64,000 bases of DNA. Origin: Hyphomicrobiales bacterium (GTDB taxonomy: Bacteria; Pseudomonadota; Alphaproteobacteria; Rhizobiales; Rhizobiaceae). Of the stretch, positions 9,099 to 17,298 are shown in pieces. The notes under the pieces are model-generated. The model had not been told where the DNA came from. It saw only the letters and a program-made list of their open reading frames with translations, and did no database searches. Position 1 is the first letter of the stretch. Each line of letters begins with the position of its first letter. The stretch covers positions 310,001-374,000 of the forward strand of contig UBKJ01000017.1 in NCBI GenBank assembly GCA_900465915.1. Reading direction: 5' to 3'. The position numbers and the translations under genes were made by a program.

Positions 9099-10048
9099 GC
9101 AAATATCAGCCAGCCGCCCGGCCGACGCTCTATTTCATCGGCGTCACCACGGGCAAAAGCTCGATCATGAAGGTCTTCCCCGCCTGGGCCGACTATCTCG
9201 GCCTCAAGGACGCGGTCATCAAGGGCATCGACTTCAAGCTGCACGACGACCCCGCCGCCTATCGCGAGGCGGTGGAGTTCATCCGCGACGATCCGCTGTC
9301 CTGCGGCGCGCTCGTCACCACGCACAAGATCGACCTGTTCCACGCCTGCCGCGACCTCTTCGACGTGGTCGACCCGCACGCGCTGCTGATGGACGAGACG
9401 AGCTGCATCTCCAAGCGCGACGGCGAGCTGGTCTGCCACGCCAAGGACCCGATCTCGTCCGGCCTCGCCATCGACGGCTTCCTCGGCGCGGATTATTTCG
9501 AGCGCACCGGCGCGGACCTGTTCTCGATGGGCGCGGGCGGCTCCACCATCGCCATCACCTGGCACCTGATGCGGCGCGCGCGCGGCAAAAACGTCCCGGG
9601 CCGCATCGTCGTCTCCAACCGCAGCCAGCATCGCCTGGACGAGATCCGGCGCATCCACGCCGAGATCGCCAGCGACGTCCCGGTCGACTACGTGCTGGCC
9701 CCGCGCCCGGAGGACAACGACGCCGTGCTGTCCGGCCTCAAGCCCGGCTCGCTGGTCATCAACGCCACCGGCCTCGGCAAGGACGCCCCCGGCTCGCCGC
9801 TCTCCGGCGCGGCGGTCTTCCCCGAAAAGGCCGTGGCCTGGGACCTCAACTATCGCGGCGACCTCGTCTTCCTCGACCAGGCGCGCGCGCAGGAGAAGGA
9901 AAGGTCGCTGCAGGTCGTCGACGGCTGGACCTATTTCCTGCACGGCTGGACGCAGGTCATCGCCGAGGTGTTCCACATCGACATCCCGACCGGCGGCCCC
10001 GCCTTCGACCGCATCTCCGAGATCGCGCTGGAAGCGGCGGGACGGTGA
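9095..10048 (+). CDS. Shikimate dehydrogenase-like oxidoreductase
   Basis: 317 residues, somewhat longer than AroE (about 270-290). The ATG at 9095 is inside the stop of the aldolase gene. The N-terminal substrate domain keeps the lysine of the NVTxPxK-type motif as LVTTHK, and the Rossmann domain shows GAGGSTIA followed later by NATGLGKDAPGS. AroE itself makes shikimate in the aromatic pathway, but this divergent copy lies between an aldolase and a hydroxyacid dehydrogenase in a sugar operon. It is therefore more likely an oxidoreductase acting on a sugar acid or cyclic polyol. Function is not established. Confidence 0.8.
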   Translation: MSKYQPAARPTLYFIGVTTGKSSIMKVFPAWADYLGLKDAVIKGIDFKLHDDPAAYREAVEFIRDDPLSCGALVTTHKIDLFHACRDLFDVVDPHALLMDETSCISKRDGELVCHAKDPISSGLAIDGFLGADYFERTGADLFSMGAGGSTIAITWHLMRRARGKNVPGRIVVSNRSQHRLDEIRRIHAEIASDVPVDYVLAPRPEDNDAVLSGLKPGSLVINATGLGKDAPGSPLSGAAVFPEKAVAWDLNYRGDLVFLDQARAQEKERSLQVVDGWTYFLHGWTQVIAEVFHIDIPTGGPAFDRISEIALEAAGR

Positions 10049-10980
10049 GCATGGGCCAGCGCATTCTCGTCACGCCGCGCTCGCTGACCGCCGAGCCGCA
10101 TCCGCATATCGAAGGCCTGCGCGAGGCCGGCTTCGACATCGTCTATTCGACGCCGGGCAAGACGCCCGACGAGGAGGAGCTGATCCGGCTCGTCGGCGAC
10201 GTCTCGGGCTGGCTCGCCGGGGTGGAGCCGGTCTCGCCGCGCGTCATCGCGGCGGCGCGCAGCCTGAAGGCGATCAGCCGCAACGGCGTCGGCGTCGACA
10301 ACCTGCCGCTGGACGCGATCCGCGCGCGCGGCATCAAGGTGCTCGTCGCCGAGGGCGCCAATTCGGCCGGGGTGGCCGAGCTGGCCATCGGCCTGATCTT
10401 CAGCGCGCTGCGCTCGATCCCGCAGGCGGACACCGGCATCAAGGCCGGCGGATGGCCGCGCCGGCGCGGCATCGAGATCCGCGGGCGCACCGTCGGCGTG
10501 GTCGGCTGCGGCGCCATCGGGCGCGAGGTGGCCCGCATGCTCGTCGCGCTGGGCGCCAAAGTGCTGGGCTTCGACCCGCTGAAGCCCGATCTCGGCCTGC
10601 CGGCCGAGGCCTTCGCCTTCGCGGAGGTGGACGAGATTCTCGCCACAGCCGACATCGTGACGCTGCACTGCCCCGCGCCGCGCGACGGATCGACGCTCAT
10701 CTCGCGCGAGCGGCTGGCGACGGTCAGGCCGGGCCTGATCCTCGTCAACACCGCCCGCGCGCGGCTGGTGGACGACCAGGCCATCGTGGAGGCGCTCGAC
10801 GACGGCCGCCTGTCGAACTACGCCACCGACGTCTTCGAGCAGGAGCCGCCGTCCTCCCTCGACCTCGCCGCGCATCCGGGCGTCATCGCCACCAGCCATA
10901 TCGGCGGCTTCACGGCCGAGAGCGTCGACCGCGCCACCCGCATCGCCGCCGACAACCTGATCGCCGCGCTGAAGGAGTGA
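10045..10980 (+). CDS. D-isomer-specific 2-hydroxyacid dehydrogenase (phosphoglycerate dehydrogenase-like)
   Basis: 311 residues. It shows the NAD-binding GCGAIGREV motif (about 153-161) and the catalytic trio: Arg in VNTARARLVD, Glu in VFEQEPP and His in TSHIGGFTAE. The family reduces 2-keto acids or oxidises 2-hydroxyacids such as glycerate, hydroxypyruvate and 3-phosphoglycerate. The GTG at 10045 overlaps the previous stop (GTGA) with GGCGGGA just upstream; an ATG at 10051 is an alternative. Probably handles the non-pyruvate half released by the aldolase, or an acid upstream of it. Confidence 0.85.
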   Translation: MSMGQRILVTPRSLTAEPHPHIEGLREAGFDIVYSTPGKTPDEEELIRLVGDVSGWLAGVEPVSPRVIAAARSLKAISRNGVGVDNLPLDAIRARGIKVLVAEGANSAGVAELAIGLIFSALRSIPQADTGIKAGGWPRRRGIEIRGRTVGVVGCGAIGREVARMLVALGAKVLGFDPLKPDLGLPAEAFAFAEVDEILATADIVTLHCPAPRDGSTLISRERLATVRPGLILVNTARARLVDDQAIVEALDDGRLSNYATDVFEQEPPSSLDLAAHPGVIATSHIGGFTAESVDRATRIAADNLIAALKE

Positions 10981-10990
10981 GGGACGGACC

Positions 10991-11863
10991 ATGCCGGGAT
11001 ACTTGCCGGGACGCTTGAAAGAAATCGCGCAAGCGCTTCCGCTGTCGCAATATCTGCGCCAGCCGCCTGCGCCCGGCACGCGCCTTCTCTGGCTCGGACA
11101 GGCGGGCTTCGTGCTGGAGGCGGCCGGGACGCGCATCGTCATCGACCCCTATCTGTCGAACAGCCTGGCCGAGAAATACAAGGGGACGCCGCGCCCGCAT
11201 ATCCGCATGGCGCCCGCCCCGGTCGCGCCGGACGGCGTGTTCTTCGTCGACCTCGTCGCCTGCACCCATGCCCATACCGATCATATGGACCCCGGGACCC
11301 TGCCCGCCCTGCTCGCGCGCAACCCGCAGGCGCCTCTGCTGGCGCCACGCGCCGTGAAGGAGCAGGCGGCGCTCCGCTCGGGTCTTTCGGCGGAGCGGCT
11401 GCTTCCGGTCGACGCCGGCGAAAGCCTTCAACTCGGGCCGATCCGCGTCACCGCGACGCGCGCCGCCCACGAGACGCTGGAGACCGACGCCGACGGCGCC
11501 CACCGCTTCCTCGGCTACGTCTTCGATTGCGGCGGCCCGCGCATCTGGCATTCGGGCGACGGAATCCCGTTCGGGACGCTCGTCGAGGAAGTAGCGCCCC
11601 TGCGCCCGGACGTGGCGCTGCTTCCCGTCAACGGCCGCCGGCCGGAGCTTTCGCAGAACGGCGTGCCGGGCAATTTCACGCTTTCGGAGGCGATCGCGCT
11701 GGCGCGGGCGCTCGGATGCCGGGACATGGTCGCCCATCATTACGGCATGTTCGATTTCAACACGGCCGACCCGGAGGAGATCGACGCGGCCGCCCGCGCG
11801 ACGCTGGACCTGCATGTCCATCGGGCGCGGCCGGCGATTGCGCTGGAATATGCGGACGGATAA
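10991..11863 (+). CDS. UlaG-like metallo-beta-lactamase-fold hydrolase (putative lactonase)
   Basis: 290 residues with the binuclear-metal motif THAHTDHMDP (HxHxDH), then HSGDG and a late HHYGMFDFN segment. These are the marks of the MBL-fold family that includes L-ascorbate-6-phosphate lactonase UlaG. In this operon a lactonase would open a sugar lactone before dehydration and aldol cleavage. No signal peptide, so cytoplasmic. Ten bases separate it from the preceding stop, so it belongs to the same operon. Confidence 0.82.
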   Translation: MPGYLPGRLKEIAQALPLSQYLRQPPAPGTRLLWLGQAGFVLEAAGTRIVIDPYLSNSLAEKYKGTPRPHIRMAPAPVAPDGVFFVDLVACTHAHTDHMDPGTLPALLARNPQAPLLAPRAVKEQAALRSGLSAERLLPVDAGESLQLGPIRVTATRAAHETLETDADGAHRFLGYVFDCGGPRIWHSGDGIPFGTLVEEVAPLRPDVALLPVNGRRPELSQNGVPGNFTLSEAIALARALGCRDMVAHHYGMFDFNTADPEEIDAAARATLDLHVHRARPAIALEYADG

Positions 11864-11905
11864 AATGCGCCGGAACGACCCGGCGCGGCGAGAAGGATTT
11901 TCGGA

Positions 11906-12796
11906 ATGGACATTGACGGGCGCGCCGAGGCGCGCGGCCTGAACGGCCGAAACATCCTCGAAGTCATCCGCACCATGCTGCCGCAATTGCGCAAGTCCGA
12001 CCGCAAGGTGGCCGACGTCGTCCTCGACGACCCGCACCGCATCATGAACTCGACCGTGGGCGAGACGGCGACGCTGGCGGAAGTCAGCCAGCCGACCGTG
12101 CTGCGCTTCTCCACCGCCGTCGGCTGCGCCGGCTTCCAGGACCTCAAGATCCGGCTGGCGCAGAGCCTGGCGCTCGGCACGCCGGCGACGCATTCGGTGC
12201 TGGTGGAGACGGACGAGCCGGAAGTCGTCACCGAGAAGATCTTCGACTACACCATGACCAGCCTCGACTGGGCGCGCTCGCGGCTGGACAAGGCGGCCAT
12301 GCACAAGGCCATCGACATCCTGGCGAGCTGCGATTCGATCGTCTTCTTCGGCTTCGGCGCGTCGGGGATCGTGGCGCGCGACGCGCAGCAGAAATTTCCG
12401 CTGTTCGGCGTGCCTTGCGCGGCCGAGCTCGATTCGCACCAGCAGCTCATGGTGGCGGCGATGATGAAGCCGGGCGCCGTGGCCTTCGTCATCTCCAACA
12501 CCGGCGCCACGCGGTCGATCATCGAGATCGCCCGCATCGCGCGCGAGAACGGCGCCTCGGTGATCTGCCTCACCGGCTCGGATTCGCCGCTGACCAATTA
12601 TTGCGACGTGTCGCTGATCGTCGAGACGCTGGAGAACACCAATATGTACACGCCCACCATCTCGCGCATCGCGGCGCTGGTGGTGGTGGACATTCTCTCA
12701 ACCAGCGTGGCGATGCGCCGCCCGCCGGAGGAGCAGGCCCGCATCCACCGCATGAAACGCCTTTTGAGCGACATGCGGAAGATGCAGCCGATCTGA
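11906..12796 (+). CDS. MurR/RpiR-family transcriptional regulator
   Basis: 296 residues. Residues about 20-95 form the RpiR-type helix-turn-helix (TATLAEVSQPTVLRFSTAVG) and residues about 125-265 the SIS sugar-phosphate-binding domain, with FFGFGASGIVARD and VISNTGATRSI loops. It ends the plus-strand operon and is the likely regulator of both divergent sugar operons through the paired sites at 7641-7663 and 7745-7767. The effector would be a phosphosugar made by the pathway. Confidence 0.9.
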   Translation: MDIDGRAEARGLNGRNILEVIRTMLPQLRKSDRKVADVVLDDPHRIMNSTVGETATLAEVSQPTVLRFSTAVGCAGFQDLKIRLAQSLALGTPATHSVLVETDEPEVVTEKIFDYTMTSLDWARSRLDKAAMHKAIDILASCDSIVFFGFGASGIVARDAQQKFPLFGVPCAAELDSHQQLMVAAMMKPGAVAFVISNTGATRSIIEIARIARENGASVICLTGSDSPLTNYCDVSLIVETLENTNMYTPTISRIAALVVVDILSTSVAMRRPPEEQARIHRMKRLLSDMRKMQPI

Positions 12797-12800
12797 GCCG

Positions 12801-13553
12801 TCAGAACGGCGCGATGGTGATTCCGGCCGATTGCAGGCGCTCCCTGATGCGGCGGGCCATGGCGAGCGCGCCGGGGGCGTCGCCGTGGACGCAGACGGAT
12901 TGGGCGGCGAGCGGGATCGGGGGGCCGTCGATCACCGGCATGTTTCCGGTTTCCAGGAAGCGGATCAGGCGGTCGGCGGCCGCCTCGGCGTCGTGCAGCA
13001 CCGCGCCCTCGCGCGAGCGCGGGACGAGCCTGCCATTGGCGAGATAGGCGCGGTCGGCGAAGATTTCCGAATGGACGCGCAGGCCGGCGGCGCGGGCGGC
13101 GTGCTCCAGCTCGGTTCCCGAGATGGCGAGGATCGACAATTCGCCCGGCAGCGCCTTGACCGCCGCGGCGATGGCGTCGGCGACCGCGCGGTCGTCGGCG
13201 GCGAGGTTGCCGAGCGCGCCGTGCGGCTTGACGTAGCGCACCGGCGCGCCGGCCAAGGCGGCGAGGCCCTGCAGGGCGCCGACCTGCGCCGCGACCAGGC
13301 GGCCGATCTCGGCCGGCGTCATGGGGATGACGCGGCGGCCGAAGCCTTCGCGGTCGGCGTAGCCCGGATGCGCGCCGACCGTCACGCCGCGCTCGGCGGC
13401 GAGCCGCAGGGTGCGGAACATGGTCTCGGGATCGCCGGCATGGCCGCCGCAGGCGATGTTGGCCGAGGTCACCACCGACAGCATCGCCGCATCGTCGCCC
13501 AATTCCCAGCGGCCGAAACCCTCGCCCAGGTCGGAATTGAGGTCGATCCTCAT
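12801..13553 (-). CDS. pxpA: LamB/YcsF family protein, 5-oxoprolinase subunit A (PxpA)
   Basis: 250 residues starting MRIDLNSDLGEGFGRWE, the family hallmark, followed by ANIACGGHAGD and VGAHPGYADREGFGRR. The GTG at 13568 in the same frame would add five residues, but the ATG at 13553 fits the family N-terminus. PxpA works with PxpB and PxpC to cleave 5-oxoproline to glutamate with ATP. No pxpB/pxpC genes occur in the window, so either partners lie elsewhere or this copy serves another reaction. It is the distal gene of the LysR-divergent operon and converges with the RpiR gene only 4 bases away. Confidence 0.88.
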   Translation of the reverse strand: MRIDLNSDLGEGFGRWELGDDAAMLSVVTSANIACGGHAGDPETMFRTLRLAAERGVTVGAHPGYADREGFGRRVIPMTPAEIGRLVAAQVGALQGLAALAGAPVRYVKPHGALGNLAADDRAVADAIAAAVKALPGELSILAISGTELEHAARAAGLRVHSEIFADRAYLANGRLVPRSREGAVLHDAEAAADRLIRFLETGNMPVIDGPPIPLAAQSVCVHGDAPGALAMARRIRERLQSAGITIAPF

Positions 13554-13564
13554 GCCCCTCGCCC

Positions 13565-14017
13565 TCACATGCCCGGCTTGTTGGTGGCGCGGGTCAGCAG
13601 GGTGACGCCCGCCGCCTCGGCCGTGTCGTAATAGGTGAAGCCGGTGCGGTTGGGCCGGCGGCCGCGCATCTTCACCGCGATCCCCTTCGCCTTCGCCGCC
13701 GCCTCGGCGGCGTCGGCGTCGGGGACCTCGAAGCCGAGATGGAACACGCCCTCGCCCTTGGCGTCGAGATGGATGCGCTGCGGGCTCGGGTCGCTGCTCG
13801 GCTGGCAGAGCTGCAACTGGATGTTGGGCACGTTGCAGATGCGGTACTGCATCGCCATGAAGCCGTCGCGGCTCGGGACCTCCAGCTCCTCATATTCGCT
13901 CAGCGGCGGATAGGCGATCCATGGGCCGACGCCGATGGATTCGTAATAGGCCTGGGTCTTGTCGATGTCGTGAACGACGATGCAGACATGGTGCAGCTTG
14001 TCGAAGGGTCCGGTCAT
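13565..14017 (-). CDS. VOC-superfamily (glyoxalase/methylmalonyl-CoA epimerase-like) protein
   Basis: 150 residues with paired beta-alpha-beta-beta-beta modules. A first metal-ligand His lies in DKLHHVCIVVHD (about 8-19), a second in VFHLGFEVPD. The layout resembles methylmalonyl-CoA epimerase and lactoylglutathione lyase. It sits between SDR and PxpA genes of a catabolic operon; a role as epimerase, isomerase or dioxygenase is possible, and the substrate is unknown. Confidence 0.8.
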   Translation of the reverse strand: MTGPFDKLHHVCIVVHDIDKTQAYYESIGVGPWIAYPPLSEYEELEVPSRDGFMAMQYRICNVPNIQLQLCQPSSDPSPQRIHLDAKGEGVFHLGFEVPDADAAEAAAKAKGIAVKMRGRRPNRTGFTYYDTAEAAGVTLLTRATNKPGM

Positions 14018-14020
14018 GGC

Positions 14021-14794
14021 TCACTCCTTCGGCGGCATGACGTAGTTGAGCACCCGGCGGCCGCCGTCGGGATAGATCGTCTCGCCGGTGATGTAGGAGG
14101 CGTCGTCGCTGGCGAGGAAGGCCACCACGGCGGCGATCTCCTCCGGCTCGCCGTAGCGGCCCATCGGCGTGCGCGAAATGATCGCCTGGTGGCCGGCGCT
14201 GTTGACGAAATCGCCCGCCACCATCTCGCTCATGATGGTGCCGGGGCCGACGCCGGCGACGCGGATTCCGTGCGGCGCGAAGGCCACGGCGGCGGTGCCC
14301 GTCACCTGGTTCATGCCGCCCTTGGAGATGGCGTAGGGCGCGACGTTGGGATTGGCGAGGCCGGAATTGATCGACGACATGTTGATGATGACGCCGCCGC
14401 GCCCCTGCGTGATCATCTGGCGTCCCGCCGCCTGCGTTCCGAGGAAGGCGCCCTTGAGGTTGACGCTGAGCACGCGGTCGTAGGTTTCCTCGGTCACGTC
14501 GAGGAAGGGGATGATGGGGCAGATGCCGGCGTTGTTGACCATGATGTCGAGCTTGCCGAACCTCTCCACCGCCTTCGCCACCAGCCCGTCGACGTCGGCC
14601 TTGGAGGCCACGTCGGCCACGACGGCGAGCACGCGGTCGGGCGCGCCGATGGCGGCCGCGGTGTCAGCGAGCCGCGCGGCGTCGTTGTCGGCGATGACGA
14701 CGCTCGCGCCTTCCGCCAGAAGGCGCTCCGCCGTGGCGCGGCCGATGCCGCGCGCGGCGCCGGTGACGATGGCGACCCTGCCTTGCAGTCTCAT
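14021..14794 (-). CDS. SDR-family oxidoreductase
   Basis: 257 residues from the ATG at 14794, which has GGAGG 7 bases upstream; a TTG fifteen bases earlier would put that site inside the gene. TGAARGIG, an Asp at the end of strand 2 (IADND, NAD preference), NNAG and the catalytic YAISK are present, and the tail is unusually long (YPDGGRRVLNYVMPPKE). Three bases separate it from the VOC gene. Likely dehydrogenates a hydroxy intermediate of the LysR-controlled pathway. Confidence 0.86.
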   Translation of the reverse strand: MRLQGRVAIVTGAARGIGRATAERLLAEGASVVIADNDAARLADTAAAIGAPDRVLAVVADVASKADVDGLVAKAVERFGKLDIMVNNAGICPIIPFLDVTEETYDRVLSVNLKGAFLGTQAAGRQMITQGRGGVIINMSSINSGLANPNVAPYAISKGGMNQVTGTAAVAFAPHGIRVAGVGPGTIMSEMVAGDFVNSAGHQAIISRTPMGRYGEPEEIAAVVAFLASDDASYITGETIYPDGGRRVLNYVMPPKE

Positions 14795-14805
14795 GATATC
14801 CTCCT

Positions 14806-15978
14806 TCAATAAACGACGGTTTCGAGCATCGGCCGGCGGTCGCGGATGCGCGCCCAGCCGAGCGGCGACAGGTCCAGCGACCGATAGGCGCCGTGCATGA
14901 CGAGTTCGGCCACGCCGCGCCCCACCGCCGGGGCGTGCATGACGCCGTGGCCGGAAAAGCCGGTGGCGAAGATCAGGTTGTCGATTTCGTCATGCGGGCC
15001 GACGACGCCGTTGTGGTCGAGCGCGTTGACCTCGTAATGGCCGGCCCAGGACCGCTCCAGCCGCAACTGCTCCATGGCGGGGATGCGGGCGGCGAGCAGC
15101 GGCCAGTAGACTTCCTCCATCAAATCGTGATGCGGCTCGAAATCGCCGGTGGCGTCGTGGTCGCGGTCCTCGGGCGGCTGGATGCCGCCGATGAAGCCGT
15201 CGCCCTCCGGCCTGATCCAGATGCCCGAGGAATCGAACAGCATCGGAAAGCCCTCCGGCGCGACCGGGGCGCGGAAATTGAACACGGTGCGCTTGCGCGG
15301 GCTGACGGGAAGATCGACGCCGAGCCCGGCCATCAGCCGCCCCGACGCGGCGCCGGCGGCGAGCACGCAGGCGTCGCAATCGAGCCGGGAGCCGTCGGCG
15401 AGCCGCACCGCCGTCACGCGCCCGCCGGCCGTGTCGAAGCCCGCGGCCTCGGCGTTGAGATAGGCCACGTCGCGCTCGCGCGCGGCGCCGCGGATCAGCG
15501 ACAGCAGCGACCAGGCGTCGAACCAGCCCTCGCCGCTGGCGCCGAAGGTGCCGATCCCGACGTCGTCCAGCGCCAGGAAAGGAAAGCGCGCGGCGATCTC
15601 GCCGGGCGACAGCGTGAGCACGTCCGCGCCCTCGGCGCGCTGCATGTCGGCGCCCCTGCGGCGCGCCTCCACCGTGTCGGGCCCGCCGAGGATCAGGTAG
15701 CCGTTCTCGACATAGCCGATATCGGCGGCGGGGCCGAACGTGTCGCGGATGGCGCGGAAGAATTCGACGCCGTAGAGGCTCATATGGATGTTGACCGGCG
15801 TGCCGAACTGGGTGCGGATCGACGCCGCCGACAGCGCCGTCGAGGAGCGCTGGTAGGTCGGGTCCTTCTCGATCACCGTGACGCGGCCGGAAAAGCCCTC
15901 GCGGCGCAGGAACCAGGCGACGGCGCTGCCGATGACGGCGCCGCCGACGATTGCGATATGGCTGGGTTTCAGGGACAT
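14806..15978 (-). CDS. FAD-dependent oxidoreductase of the D-amino-acid oxidase/sarcosine oxidase family
   Basis: 390 residues. The N-terminal dinucleotide fold reads HIAIVGGAVIGSAVAWFL, with glutamate (VIEKD) ending the second strand, and the C-terminal FATGFSGHGVMHAPAVG segment is characteristic of the DAO family (PF01266). These enzymes oxidise the C-N bond of amino or imino acids, or hydroxyacids. It lies between a TPP-dependent decarboxylase pair and an SDR gene, so an imino or keto acid produced here could feed the decarboxylase. Confidence 0.87.
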   Translation of the reverse strand: MSLKPSHIAIVGGAVIGSAVAWFLRREGFSGRVTVIEKDPTYQRSSTALSAASIRTQFGTPVNIHMSLYGVEFFRAIRDTFGPAADIGYVENGYLILGGPDTVEARRRGADMQRAEGADVLTLSPGEIAARFPFLALDDVGIGTFGASGEGWFDAWSLLSLIRGAARERDVAYLNAEAAGFDTAGGRVTAVRLADGSRLDCDACVLAAGAASGRLMAGLGVDLPVSPRKRTVFNFRAPVAPEGFPMLFDSSGIWIRPEGDGFIGGIQPPEDRDHDATGDFEPHHDLMEEVYWPLLAARIPAMEQLRLERSWAGHYEVNALDHNGVVGPHDEIDNLIFATGFSGHGVMHAPAVGRGVAELVMHGAYRSLDLSPLGWARIRDRRPMLETVVY

Positions 15979-16051
15979 GCGGCCTCGGTATGGGAACAGA
16001 TTCGCGAACCGGCCCAGCCTATCGCTTTCGCCGCCGCCGCGCAGGCCGGTT

Positions 16052-16639
16052 TCAGCATGGCGCGAAGCCCAGATGGGCGCGGAAGCGGTTCTTGACGAAA
16101 ACCGCGTCGCGCGGCGGCAGCGAGCGCGGCAGGTTCTCGGCCTTGATCTTGAGCACGTAAAGGCGCGGGCCGGCGGCGGGGCGGCGCAGGGCCTCGGCCA
16201 GCGCGTCGACCTCCTCGAGCGTGCGCAGCTCGCCCGTCTCGGCGAAGCCCGTCGCGGCCGCCACGCGGTCGAGCGCGATGCCGCGCCCGGTATGGCTCTG
16301 CTGCATGCCGGTCTCGCCGAAATGCTGGTTGTCGAGCACGATGACGTCGAGGTTCTTGGGCGCCGCCACCGCGATGGTGGCGAGCGCGCCGAAGGCCATC
16401 AATTGCTCGCCGTCGCCGGTGATCACCATGACGCGCTTGCCGCGCTGCGCCTGCGCCAGGCCGAGGCCCACCAGCGCCGCGCCGCCCATCGCGCCCCAGA
16501 GATAGTAATTGTCGTCGCGGTCGCCGGCCGCGTGCACGTCGTAGCTGGGCGAGCCGAGGCCCGTCACCACCAGCGCGCCGTCGCGGGCGGCCAGGAGTTT
16601 CTCCACCGCCGCGCGGCGGTCCATCGCTTGCAGGCTCAT
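16052..16639 (-). CDS. Thiamine-diphosphate-dependent decarboxylase, C-terminal (beta) subunit, ComE-like
   Basis: 195 residues, only the pyrophosphate-binding domain of a ThDP enzyme. The motif GDGEQLMAFGALATIA...DNQHFGETG matches the GDG-X(24-27)-NN type, with DN in place of NN as in sulfopyruvate and phosphonopyruvate decarboxylases. It needs the separate Pyr-domain subunit encoded just upstream (16644-17198, 4-base gap). The pair should decarboxylate a 2-oxo acid. The substrate is unknown; sulfopyruvate is the family prototype, but none of the other genes here is a sulfonate gene. Confidence 0.84.
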   Translation of the reverse strand: MSLQAMDRRAAVEKLLAARDGALVVTGLGSPSYDVHAAGDRDDNYYLWGAMGGAALVGLGLAQAQRGKRVMVITGDGEQLMAFGALATIAVAAPKNLDVIVLDNQHFGETGMQQSHTGRGIALDRVAAATGFAETGELRTLEEVDALAEALRRPAAGPRLYVLKIKAENLPRSLPPRDAVFVKNRFRAHLGFAPC

Positions 16640-16643
16640 CGTC

Positions 16644-17198
16644 TCACCACTTCTTCTTGCCGAGCAGGCGCTGGCCGATCAGCACCGCGATCTGCTGGTC
16701 CGCGTCGAAGGCCATGCCGGCGGCCTGCGCCGTCACCTCGACCACGTCGGCGCCGGTCTCGGCGCGCAGCACGGTGACGCCGATCGCCTTCAGCGAAGCC
16801 TCCACCGCCCGCCCCATCGGCACCTGCCACGGGTTGAACTCGGCCCATTCGCCGCGCATCGTCACCAGCATCAGGAGCGGCGTGCGCGTCTGCACCGGCA
16901 GCGACAGCATGTTGACGCAATTGCCGACGCCGGAGGACTGCATCAGCACCACGGCGCGCTCGCCGCCCAGCCACGCGCCGGTGGCGAGCGCGATCCCCTC
17001 CTCCTCGGTGGTCAGCACGTTGGCCGTCACCTCCGGGTCGTCGTTGAACAGGCGGATCAGGGTCGAATGGCCGGCGTCCGGCACATAGGACATCTGGCGG
17101 ACGCCCGCCGCCTTCAGCGTCTCGTAAAGCTGCAGCGGCCAGTCCTGGCCCGGATCGCGGCGCGCTTCGGCCGCTAATGTCGCTTCGGCGACGGTCAT
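16644..17198 (-). CDS. Thiamine-diphosphate-dependent decarboxylase, N-terminal (alpha) subunit, ComD-like
   Basis: 184 residues, the Pyr domain. The conserved glutamate that activates ThDP lies in LTTEEEGIALATGAW, followed by VLMQSSGVGNCVN, as in ComD and the first half of phosphonopyruvate decarboxylase. It is the first gene of the operon divergent from lysR. Its promoter region contains the 50-bp element (17249-17298) that is repeated before the ABC importer operon, so it is probably LysR-activated. Confidence 0.84.
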   Translation of the reverse strand: MTVAEATLAAEARRDPGQDWPLQLYETLKAAGVRQMSYVPDAGHSTLIRLFNDDPEVTANVLTTEEEGIALATGAWLGGERAVVLMQSSGVGNCVNMLSLPVQTRTPLLMLVTMRGEWAEFNPWQVPMGRAVEASLKAIGVTVLRAETGADVVEVTAQAAGMAFDADQQIAVLIGQRLLGKKKW

Positions 17199-17231
17199 CG
17201 CATATCTCCCGGCATGCTGTTTTTCTTTCTA

Positions 17232-17298
17232 TAGCCTTGTCGGGAAAAGCGCACATCGACCCTTTTTCTCAATCAGCTATAGCGATATTGTATCGCTC
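17232..17298 (-). promoter_or_regulatory. LysR-linked promoter element, copy 1
   Basis: Positions 17249-17298 are 47/50 identical to the reverse complement of 23178-23227; weaker similarity (AGGCTA and flanks) continues to about 17232. The core contains a perfect dyad AGCGATA-TTG-TATCGCT (17281-17297) directly abutting the lysR start codon. Read toward the decarboxylase operon, its orientation and distance match copy 2 relative to the ABC importer operon. A LysR protein bound here would both activate the divergent operon and repress its own gene. Confidence 0.75.
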
